From Verrucomicrobiota bacterium (lineage in GTDB: Bacteria; Verrucomicrobiota; Verrucomicrobiia; Verrucomicrobiales; DEV007): a stretch of DNA of 5,287 nucleotides. This document shows, one piece after another, positions 1 through 5,287 of this stretch (its first letter is position 1; each line of letters begins with the position of its first letter). The notes under the pieces are model-generated. The model had not been told where the DNA came from. It made no database searches and was given only the letters and a program-made list of their open reading frames with translations. The DNA is taken from the NCBI GenBank assembly GCA_027618625.1, contig JAQCER010000311.1:1-5287 (forward strand), read 5' to 3'. The position numbers and the translations under genes are program-made.

Positions 1-294
1 GCGCCAGATAGATTTTTCGAGCACATGGCTGTAGTAGCCCTGAATTTCGAGAATGATCGTGGCGAAAGGGACGATCACCGCCATCGCCCACAAATAGCTC
101 TCGATGTCCAGAGGACGCCCAGGAACGTAGTTCCCGAGAATCCAAAGCCCTGGATTTTTCCCAATTTGGGCCTTCGTTAGAACCTCATGTACAACCGGCG
201 TCAGCAGATGCGAAAGCCAGAAGGCAATCGCAAGCAGCACGACATCCGCCAGCTGATTTAGCTGGGTATTGATTTCCTGGCGGCGGCTACTCAT
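1..294 (-). CDS. N-terminal part of a probable polyprenyl-phosphate sugar phosphotransferase (exopolysaccharide biosynthesis), cut by the window edge
   Basis: Reading the minus strand from the ATG at 294 gives 98 codons with no stop before the edge, so only the N-terminus is present. Two hydrophobic segments are visible, at about residues 15-35 (LADVVLLAIAFWLSHLL) and 66-86 (around ESYLWAMAVIVPFATIILEI), followed by GYYSHVLEKS. A membrane segment of the form 'YLWxxxVxxPxxxxxLExxGYY' is characteristic of the N-terminal membrane region of the WcaJ/polyprenyl glycosylphosphotransferase family, which moves a sugar-1-phosphate from a nucleotide sugar onto undecaprenyl phosphate at the inner membrane to start polysaccharide assembly. 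The diagnostic C-terminal catalytic domain lies outside the window, so the family call is an inference; an unrelated polytopic membrane protein remains possible. The gene lies 145 bases downstream of the dinG-like gene on the same strand. There is only a weak A-rich GAAAGA before the start; a GGGAGG sits about 20 bases upstream, too far for a normal ribosome binding site. Confidence 0.6.
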   Translation of the reverse strand, partial: MSSRRQEINTQLNQLADVVLLAIAFWLSHLLTPVVHEVLTKAQIGKNPGLWILGNYVPGRPLDIESYLWAMAVIVPFATIILEIQGYYSHVLEKSIWR

Positions 295-439
295 TCTTTC
301 AAAAACAAGGCAACCTCCCGGATTTCAGGGTGAGAAACAAGCATGCGGGATAAACGGGGACAAACCTCCGAATTCGACAAGGAAGTTCCAGAAATGTTCA
401 CAACTGTCTACCACCGAAATCCGGAAAAGCTTCAGAAAT
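295..439. other. Short intergenic gap with a spaced 9-bp inverted repeat
   Basis: This 145-base gap separates the helicase stop from the next minus-strand gene. No convincing small gene is visible. It contains a perfect inverted repeat, CCGGATTTC at 318-326 and GAAATCCGG at 416-424, with 89 bases between the arms and a possible wobble pair on each side. Neither arm is followed by a T-run in the direction of transcription, so it does not look like an intrinsic terminator. Whether the two minus-strand genes share a transcript cannot be decided from sequence. Confidence 0.4.
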
Positions 440-2494
440 TTACGATACGATCTCTCTTTTTGCTGGGGGCAGGGCCTGAAGGAATGCTTTCCCGTAGAAT
501 TTCGTCAAGAGTCTATTGTCCAAAATCACGGCGATCCCCTTGTCCTGTCGCGATCGAATCAGCCGACCAACCCCCTGCCGCAACTTCAGGATCGCTTCCG
601 GAACCGAAAACTCCATGAAAGGGTTTCCGCCTTGGGCCTCAATTGCCTCCATTCGAGCTGCCGTCAGCGGATGATCTGGCACGGCGAACGGTAACCGTGT
701 GATAATCACATTGCTAAGCGCCTCCCCAGGCACGTCAACGCCGGTCCAGAAGCTCTCAGTGCCAAAGAGAACGCTCGAGATGTCCGACTTGAAGTCTTCG
801 ATTAACTGGTGACGCGGGCGGCCCTTTCCCTGCACCAACATCGCCCAGCCGTTCTTTTCGAAAAAATCTTCCAGCTGTTGGGCAACGGACTGCATGGCCC
901 GGTAGCTGGTAAACAACACAAACGCCCGTCCCTTCGACATCTCCACAAAATGAGCGATCCAACGCACCAACGCGTCCTCGTATTCCGCGCTGTTGGGATC
1001 CGGCATCGACTTAACGAGGAAGACACGCATCTGCTTTTCGTAGTCAAAAGGGCTGCCAAAAACGTGCTCGGCAGCGCGATCCGCGCCGATCCTTTGCTTA
1101 AAATATCCCAGGCCATTCCCTCCTACCCCAAGCGTGGCACTCGTTAATACACAACACCTTCCCTCCCGGAACAGCGCGGTCCGAAGTAGCGCCGCGATAT
1201 TGACCGGAGCACCACAGAGCGCGATCGATTGCCCTTCGTATCCCGTTTGCTCCACCCAGTAGACCCAGTCCTCGCCCCGTTGATCGAGAAAATCGGCGAT
1301 CCCCAGCCGTGTCTCGCGCACCCGCCTGCCGACTTCCTGTAGTTCCGCTGTGGCAGTCTCGCTGCGTTGATTGTCAGCCACTTTCATGGCTCGCTGTTCC
1401 ACTGCCAGCAGCTTTTCTGCGATGGTGTTCTCCACTAAGCCCGCATCGCGTACCCGAAATTCCCTCTGCATTCCTTTGAAACTGCACTCGTGCTCGATCG
1501 TCGCAAAAAAATCATCCAGCTCCTCCAGCAACTGGGCAGTGCTTTGAATCCCCTCGCCATCCCCCGCAACCTTGAACAGCCCTTTTTTCGATCGAGGATT
1601 GTAAAGCCGGTTCAATTCGAAACGGATTCCCCCCTGCGAAAGGTTCAGTCCCAACTGCCGGGCGGCAATGTTCTCCAATGTGTGGGCCTCATCGAAAATG
1701 ACGAAATCATTTGGGAAAAGGTAACCACCGCCGTCTGGTTGCTCATCGTCAAGATCTTGAGAGCCCAGCAGGGTGAAGAACAACGTATGGTTGAGGACAA
1801 CGATGTCCGCTTCCGCTAGCTGTTTTCGTACACGCTGGTAAAAACAGTCCCCTGCCGGGCCGCAGAACTTCGCCGTGCAGATGTGCGGCTCACTGCAAAC
1901 CAGTGACCAGACCTTGGAACTTGGAGTGAACCCAACGTCACTAAGCGTTCCATCGGTCGTCTCTGAGCACCACTCAAGCAGAGCTTTCAACTCCTGATGC
2001 TCCGTCGATGTGAAAAGTTCCGGCGCCTGGCGCAGCGCCGCCTTCAGGCGTGTAGGACAGATGTAGTTGCGTCGGCCTTTCAGCAGAACCGCCTTGAAAT
2101 CCTCCGACAATACTTTCTGTACGATCGGTATATCCTTGAATAATAACTGCTCTTGCAGATTGATCGTATGCGTCGAGATGATCGCTTTGCGTTTTTCTTT
2201 CACTGCGTGAATCGCAGCGGGGATCAAGTAAGCGAGCGACTTCCCCACGCCCGTTCCGGCCTCAACCAACAGAGGTTCCGACCGTTGCAGTGCACGGGCC
2301 ACTGCGACGGCCATCGCCTGCTGCTCCGCACGATATTCGAAGTCTGGAGACCGCGACAGCACCCCATTTGCAGAAAAAGTGCTGTGCACACGCTGGATGA
2401 AGGCGCTCTGCTCTGCGTTCTGTGCAGTGCGGGTCGACCCGGCAGCTGTGTCGGGGGCCGCTCGATCCTCGTGGTCATAAGAAATCACACGCAC
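440..2494 (-). CDS. dinG: DinG-family (XPD-like) ATP-dependent DNA helicase with iron-sulfur cluster
   Basis: Superfamily 2 helicase of 684 residues, in the size range of DinG (about 700). DinG proteins unwind DNA 5' to 3' and resolve R-loops, D-loops and similar structures in repair and at replication-transcription conflicts in the cytoplasm. Visible motifs in order: Walker A EAGTGVGKS (78-86); the iron-sulfur cysteines C146, C206, C211 and C217, whose last three are spaced as in E. coli DinG (x4, x5); DEAH box (268-271); SATL (452-455); FWTGVDVPG (582-590); and the arginine-finger motif QGVGRLIRS (640-648). All core elements are intact, so it is probably active. There is no N-terminal exonuclease domain, unlike the Gram-positive DinG form. 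The start is the GTG at 2494. The first 35 residues are polar and low in motif content, and a second GTG at 2389 (V36) would begin just before the usual 'FEYRxxQQ' entry, so the true start is uncertain. The call of the family is very secure; the symbol is less so, since related YoaA-type helicases look similar. Confidence 0.95.
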   Translation of the reverse strand: MRVISYDHEDRAAPDTAAGSTRTAQNAEQSAFIQRVHSTFSANGVLSRSPDFEYRAEQQAMAVAVARALQRSEPLLVEAGTGVGKSLAYLIPAAIHAVKEKRKAIISTHTINLQEQLLFKDIPIVQKVLSEDFKAVLLKGRRNYICPTRLKAALRQAPELFTSTEHQELKALLEWCSETTDGTLSDVGFTPSSKVWSLVCSEPHICTAKFCGPAGDCFYQRVRKQLAEADIVVLNHTLFFTLLGSQDLDDEQPDGGGYLFPNDFVIFDEAHTLENIAARQLGLNLSQGGIRFELNRLYNPRSKKGLFKVAGDGEGIQSTAQLLEELDDFFATIEHECSFKGMQREFRVRDAGLVENTIAEKLLAVEQRAMKVADNQRSETATAELQEVGRRVRETRLGIADFLDQRGEDWVYWVEQTGYEGQSIALCGAPVNIAALLRTALFREGRCCVLTSATLGVGGNGLGYFKQRIGADRAAEHVFGSPFDYEKQMRVFLVKSMPDPNSAEYEDALVRWIAHFVEMSKGRAFVLFTSYRAMQSVAQQLEDFFEKNGWAMLVQGKGRPRHQLIEDFKSDISSVLFGTESFWTGVDVPGEALSNVIITRLPFAVPDHPLTAARMEAIEAQGGNPFMEFSVPEAILKLRQGVGRLIRSRQDKGIAVILDNRLLTKFYGKAFLQALPPAKREIVS

Positions 2495-2544
2495 TCTTTA
2501 GCCCATGTTCAGCCGAATGGCGGATGTTTTTACTGTCTCGACGA

Positions 2545-2720
2545 ATGGGCCCGATCGCCCAGAGCGGGACGGGCATTGTCTATCACGCCCAGGATCGATC
2601 TCTTGAGCGTGACTTCGGCATCAAACTGGCGGCACCCGGACTCGCCTTCCAGCCCGATTCCACCTGACGTTTCGATCGTTGAAGAAGGGCACAGCGACCA
2701 TCGCTGATCACGCTGAGAAT
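2545..2720 (+). pseudogene. Decayed fragment of a Hanks-type Ser/Thr protein kinase (N-lobe only)
   Basis: In the frame of the ATG at 2545 the translation contains SGTGIVYHAQD, then RSLERDFGIK. This matches the kinase nucleotide-binding loop and the following strand with the ATP-binding lysine (typical bacterial form: GxGGMGxVYxAxD, about ten residues, then VALK). The spacing between loop and lysine is right. Signs of decay: the first two loop glycines are replaced (IAQSG instead of IGxGG), the alanine before the lysine pair is Gly, and a TGA at 2665-2667 stops the frame 13 residues after the lysine. In another frame from about 2670 the translation RSLKKGTATIADHAEN has the rough shape of the helix C to HPN segment at about the right distance, suggesting a frameshift; this second part is weak. 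No catalytic loop (HRD) or DFG is present. It lies in the gap between the divergent helicase and oxidoreductase genes. A chance resemblance is possible but the run of matches makes it unlikely. Confidence 0.6.
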
Positions 2721-2786
2721 TCCGCATCTACCGATCACCACCACAGAAACCTTGTCCGAGCACCTCCCATGCTCTACTGTCCGCCC

Positions 2787-4139
2787 ATGAATTCCAATGC
2801 TGATACCCGTCGCAACACGCAGAGCACACGTCGCACGTTCTTGAAAGGTGCCGCCGCCGCTGCAACTGCTCCCGCACTTATCGCAAATCTGCGCGCCCAA
2901 TCTCCCGGCGCCAAACTCAACCACGCAGCGATTGGCGTCGACGGCCAGGGCTGGAGTGACCTGCAGGCCATTGCCAGCCATCCTTCTGTCAATATCACCG
3001 CGATCTGTGATGTCGATACCGCACGGATGGCGAAAGCGGCCGAGATGTTCCCCCAGGCACGCAAGTATCAGGACTGGCGCGAGCTTTTTGAAAAAGAGGG
3101 CGACAAGATCGATTCGGTCAACGTGACCGTGCCCGATCACATGCACGCACCTATCGCCATGGCTGCGATGGAGAAAGGCAAACACTGCTACTGCCAGAAG
3201 CCACTCACCCACGAAGTCGAGGAAGCCAGAAACATGCGCATGCTGGCGGACAAGAGTGGCGTCGTGACCCAGATGGGCAACCAGATCCAGTCATTCTCTG
3301 AATACCGTTCGGCAGTGGCTGCGATCCAGAAAGGCGTGATCGGCAAGATAAAGGAAATCTACGCATGGAGCGGCGCGCGTTTTCCATTCAACGGACGCCC
3401 CGAAGGCTCCGATCCGGTTCCAGAAACGCTCGACTGGAACAAGTGGCTCGGAGTCGCACCAGAGCGCCCATTCAAAGCGGGAATCTACCACGATTTCCAA
3501 TGGCGTGGATGGCGCGACTTCGGTGGCGGCGGGCTCGCGGACTTCGGTTGCCACATCCTCGACACTCCGTTCAAAGCGCTGAATCTAACCGCTCCGAAAT
3601 CAGTGAAGGCAACCGTCGATGAAGCATGGCTCGCGAACGAAGCACAGCGCGCCGAAAACTTTCCAGACTGGGAAAAAATCGAATACATCTTCCCGGGCAC
3701 CGAGTTCTCGCTCGGCGAAACCGTTAATGTCACCTGGTTCGATGGCACACAACAGCCGCCGCGGGAAGTGTTCGACTTTGAAGATGCCAAGCGCACCATC
3801 CCCGGTGGAGGCTCACTTTTCATCGGTGAAGGTGGACAGTTGCTCGTTCCCCATTTCTCATTTCCAAAGTTGCTGCCCTACGACCGGAACAAGGAAATCG
3901 TGATCGAGAACATCGGCCAGCGCGACCACTACCATTCATTCGTCAATGCCTGCCTGGGCAAGGAAAAGACCACCTCGGACTTTGGTTTCGCCGGCCCGAT
4001 GACCGAGGCGGTATTGTTAGGGCACGTAGCCAACCGCTTCCCAGGACAGGAATTGGAATGGGACACCGCGGCCATGCAGTTCCCTAACTTCGCGGCGGCA
4101 AACGCTTTCACGAAGCGTGACTACCGCACTGGCTGGTAA
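2787..4139 (+). CDS. Tat-exported Gfo/Idh/MocA family NAD(P)-dependent oxidoreductase
   Basis: From the ATG at 2787 this is 450 residues. The N-terminus carries a twin-arginine signal, STRRTFLKG (13-21), a run of alanines and a likely cleavage site near LRAQS (35-39), so the folded protein is probably exported with its cofactor. The Rossmann part follows: AAIGVDGQGW (47-56), AICDVD (72-77), the VPDHMHAP stretch (115-122) and CQKPLTHEVEEAR (136-148), where the usual Glu of the EKP motif is Gln but the lysine is kept. The C-terminal substrate domain contains the glycine-rich GGGGLADFGCHILD (247-259), with Asp252 and His256 in the family's DxGxH arrangement, and ends in KRDYRTGW, a typical ending of these secreted members. 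The family oxidises or reduces sugars, inositols and related polyols; the substrate here cannot be read. An in-frame ATG at 2769 would add six residues, and the frame is open back to 2679, but the Tat signal position favours 2787. No Shine-Dalgarno sequence is evident. Confidence 0.93.
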   Translation: MNSNADTRRNTQSTRRTFLKGAAAAATAPALIANLRAQSPGAKLNHAAIGVDGQGWSDLQAIASHPSVNITAICDVDTARMAKAAEMFPQARKYQDWRELFEKEGDKIDSVNVTVPDHMHAPIAMAAMEKGKHCYCQKPLTHEVEEARNMRMLADKSGVVTQMGNQIQSFSEYRSAVAAIQKGVIGKIKEIYAWSGARFPFNGRPEGSDPVPETLDWNKWLGVAPERPFKAGIYHDFQWRGWRDFGGGGLADFGCHILDTPFKALNLTAPKSVKATVDEAWLANEAQRAENFPDWEKIEYIFPGTEFSLGETVNVTWFDGTQQPPREVFDFEDAKRTIPGGGSLFIGEGGQLLVPHFSFPKLLPYDRNKEIVIENIGQRDHYHSFVNACLGKEKTTSDFGFAGPMTEAVLLGHVANRFPGQELEWDTAAMQFPNFAAANAFTKRDYRTGW

Positions 4140-4260
4140 GCCCTCTTTTTCATCCCCTCACACATCAACTAGTCCGATGGCAGGCAATTCTTCCAGAAGG
4201 GGCACTGGCGCAGGGGCCAGTGGTGCCGGCTTTCGGCGCACAGGCACCCAACCGGGCGCA
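4140..4260. other. Stem-loop-rich stretch after the oxidoreductase gene
   Basis: CACTGGC at 4203-4209 pairs perfectly with GCCAGTG at 4216-4222 across a 6-base loop, and GTGCCG at 4223-4228 can pair with a bulged CGGCGCAC at 4234-4241. The outer arms can also pair in a slipped register (GGCAC at 4201 with GTGCC at 4223). There is no T-run after either stem, so a classical rho-independent terminator is not supported. If the next gene starts at 4306, these hairpins lie in its leader; if it starts at 4177, they fall within the coding sequence. Confidence 0.3.
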
Positions 4261-5094
4261 GCACGGCGTGGCGCATTCATCGTTTATACCGACACGCCGG
4301 ACAACATGATCGCGACCGTGTTCCGCCTTCGCTGGAAGCTTGCTCTCGTTGCGACTGTGTTCCTCATCATTGGAGTAGCGATCTACCTGATGCAGCTCGG
4401 CACCGACAATGCGATCGATGCCGAGCTGATCCCCAAAGACAACGTCAACGAAACGAAGGAGGCCGCCAAGTTCGTTCCCCCAGCCATCGTCGTCGATTTC
4501 TTGAGAGCCTCGTCGTTGGCAGAAAAGCTCCGCTTTGTGCGCGATCCCAGCGCAATGGCCAATCACATCGCCAGCTTCTACGGCGACAACCCTAATCGAC
4601 CCGAACGCTACAATACGATCGCCCCAGTCAATGACGTGAATCCGGCGCCTGGCATTGAGAAATTCTACGTCACCTCGGATGGCGATCAGCGGATAGCCGC
4701 TGTGGTCGATACCCCCGATGGAAAAAAAATCGATTGGCCCGCCTATGCCCGGCTCAACGACGTCGACTGGGACACCTTTCGCAATGGCAATGGCAATGGC
4801 AATGGCAAAGCCTCCAGATCGCCCGCCTTCCGGGTTCAGATCACAGAACTCGATTACTACTCGGGTGAATTCTCCGATCCACACAAATATAAATGCTTCC
4901 AGATCAGCAGCCCCGAGCTCTACCGCGACCTCTTTGGCTACGCCGAGCGCGGCAGCGCCACTGAGCAAGAACTCAGCGCATTTTCCGCTCCCGTGAAGCA
5001 GCGATGCATCCTGCAGCTGGCCACGCCCGCTTCGCCCGATGCGCTCCAGATCAAGATCATGGAACTGGTCACCCAGGATTGGGTGCTGCCGTAG
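4177..5094 (+). CDS. Single-pass membrane-anchored protein of unnamed family, function unknown
   Basis: I cannot assign a function. With the ATG at 4177 it has 305 residues: a Gly/Arg/Ala-rich basic N-terminus (1-43), one transmembrane helix (about 55-74, LALVATVFLIIGVAIYL), then a soluble region that by the positive-inside pattern should be outside the cytoplasm. The soluble region has DFLRASSLAEKLRFVRDP (107-124), VDTPDGKKIDWPAY (177-190), WDTFR (198-202) and, after a linker, FRVQITELDYYSGEFSD (218-234), with conserved-looking aromatics and Tyr-Tyr. I recall this order (a 'FLxAxxxxEKLxxVRxP' helix, 'TPDGxxxDW', 'FRVxxxxDYYxxxFxD') from many uncharacterised verrucomicrobial proteins; that is memory, not a search. 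The linker at 203-210 is an Asn-Gly repeat encoded by a hexanucleotide repeat. An in-frame ATG at 4306 would give 262 residues starting just before the helix, and the GTG at 4117 would overlap the upstream gene; neither ATG has a clear ribosome binding site. Same strand as the oxidoreductase, 37 or 166 bases behind it. Confidence 0.75.
   Translation: MAGNSSRRGTGAGASGAGFRRTGTQPGAARRGAFIVYTDTPDNMIATVFRLRWKLALVATVFLIIGVAIYLMQLGTDNAIDAELIPKDNVNETKEAAKFVPPAIVVDFLRASSLAEKLRFVRDPSAMANHIASFYGDNPNRPERYNTIAPVNDVNPAPGIEKFYVTSDGDQRIAAVVDTPDGKKIDWPAYARLNDVDWDTFRNGNGNGNGKASRSPAFRVQITELDYYSGEFSDPHKYKCFQISSPELYRDLFGYAERGSATEQELSAFSAPVKQRCILQLATPASPDALQIKIMELVTQDWVLP
4781..4808 (+). repeat. In-frame hexanucleotide microsatellite (GCAATG, about 4.5 copies)
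   Basis: Four exact copies of AATGGC run from 4783 to 4806, with the period partly extended on each side. The unit is two codons, so changes in copy number would keep the frame and only lengthen or shorten an Asn-Gly linker in the surrounding unnamed membrane-anchored protein, between its WDTFR and FRVQI segments. Confidence 0.85.
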
Positions 5095-5182
5095 CTCTCC
5101 GCTCCGGGCGCAAAGGTTCTATTGGCGGCGAATGCGGCGAATAATAAAATCTCACATTACATCGCTAATTCTGGCGGTTTTT
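5095..5182. other. Intergenic DNA after the unnamed gene
   Basis: No gene or clear terminator is visible. It contains two adjacent copies of GCGGCGAAT (5125-5133 and 5134-5142), followed by a short AT-rich patch (about 5140-5170). The patch could be part of a promoter for a gene beyond the right edge, but I see no convincing paired -35 and -10 elements. Confidence 0.4.
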
Positions 5183-5287
5183 GAGGCTGAAAGTCCCTGA
5201 GAACAAAGCCCAGCGCCTTTAGCCTGGGTTATTCATGAAGATCGTAGCGAGACGCGGCAAAAGGCTTCATTTGCAAGGCGCGGGCCA
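5183..5287. repeat. Candidate hairpin-forming dispersed intergenic repeat
   Basis: A bulged stem forms between AGCCCAG (5207-5213) and CTGGGTT (5224-5230), with an inner GC/GC pair around a CTTTA loop. It is followed by a second inverted repeat, ATGAAG (5235-5240) with CTTCAT (5265-5270). The flanking phrase with AAGTCCCTGA, then AAGCCCAG and CCTGGGTTA, resembles in style the short dispersed 'CCTGAAGGG ... AGCCCAG ... CTGGGTT' elements common between genes in Verrucomicrobiota, Planctomycetota and Acidobacteriota genomes. That resemblance is from memory; only one copy lies in this window, so its repetitive nature is inferred. The right boundary may be outside the window. No transposase gene is present here. 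Confidence 0.4.

Noticed and set aside
269..694. Plus-strand open frames of 141 and 91 codons over the 295-439 gap
   Set aside because: They run antisense into the C-terminus of the helicase and give composition typical of shadow frames.
2153..2707. Plus-strand open frame of 184 codons overlapping the helicase 5' end and the intergenic gap
   Set aside because: Most of it is antisense to the clearly coding helicase; the product is rich in Cys, Arg and His without family features.
2530..2727. Small minus-strand open frame (65 codons) in the divergent gap
   Set aside because: It lies opposite the kinase-like remnant, has no ribosome binding site or motif, and the plus-strand reading explains the sequence better.
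2583..3212. Minus-strand open frame of 209 codons across the gap and the oxidoreductase 5' end
   Set aside because: It is antisense to the Tat signal and Rossmann region of the oxidoreductase and has no recognisable features of its own.
4203..4241. Intrinsic terminator for the oxidoreductase gene
   Set aside because: Stem-loops are present but no T-run follows, so I list them only as potential structure.
4165..4968. Long open frame on the minus strand (267 codons) opposite the unnamed membrane-anchored gene
   Set aside because: Its translation is a shadow: it contains artefacts such as an Ala-Ile repeat opposite the Asn-Gly repeat and shows no recognisable motif, while the plus frame has a signal-anchor and coherent domain pattern.
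1..5287. CRISPR array, tRNA or rRNA gene, or intact insertion sequence
   Set aside because: No regularly spaced repeats, no tRNA-like arm set and no transposase-like frame were seen on either strand.

Overview
The window comes from a moderately GC-rich bacterial chromosome. Several things point to the Verrucomicrobiota/Planctomycetota/Acidobacteriota part of the tree, with Verrucomicrobiota my best guess: a Tat-exported Gfo/Idh/MocA oxidoreductase, a single-TM unnamed protein whose motifs I associate with that phylum, a DinG helicase whose post-N-terminal sequence resembles verrucomicrobial ones, and starts without clear Shine-Dalgarno sequences. This placement is inferred from motif style and not from any search.

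Layout. On the minus strand, from about 2494 down to 1, lie a complete DinG/XPD-type iron-sulfur helicase gene (440-2494) and, 145 bases further on, the 5' end of a membrane protein gene that runs off the left edge (1-294). That protein is probably the N-terminus of a polyprenyl-phosphate sugar phosphotransferase used in exopolysaccharide synthesis. On the plus strand lie a secreted Gfo/Idh/MocA oxidoreductase (2787-4139) and a membrane-anchored protein of an unnamed family (4177-5094, or starting at 4306). The window ends in about 190 bases of non-coding DNA with a hairpin-containing, possibly dispersed repeat.

The 292-base gap between the divergent helicase and oxidoreductase genes is not empty. 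It holds a short plus-strand stretch (about 2545-2720) that reads like the glycine-rich loop and the VAIK-lysine region of a Hanks-type Ser/Thr protein kinase. It has lost loop glycines, runs into a stop and seems to continue in another frame. I read it as a decayed kinase gene fragment, and it is the most unexpected thing here.

The genes do not form an obvious shared pathway: DNA repair/helicase, envelope polysaccharide, periplasmic sugar-type dehydrogenase and an unknown envelope protein. I see no defence system, CRISPR array, tRNA or rRNA gene, or intact mobile element. The region is mostly ordinary chromosome with some small features worth checking.
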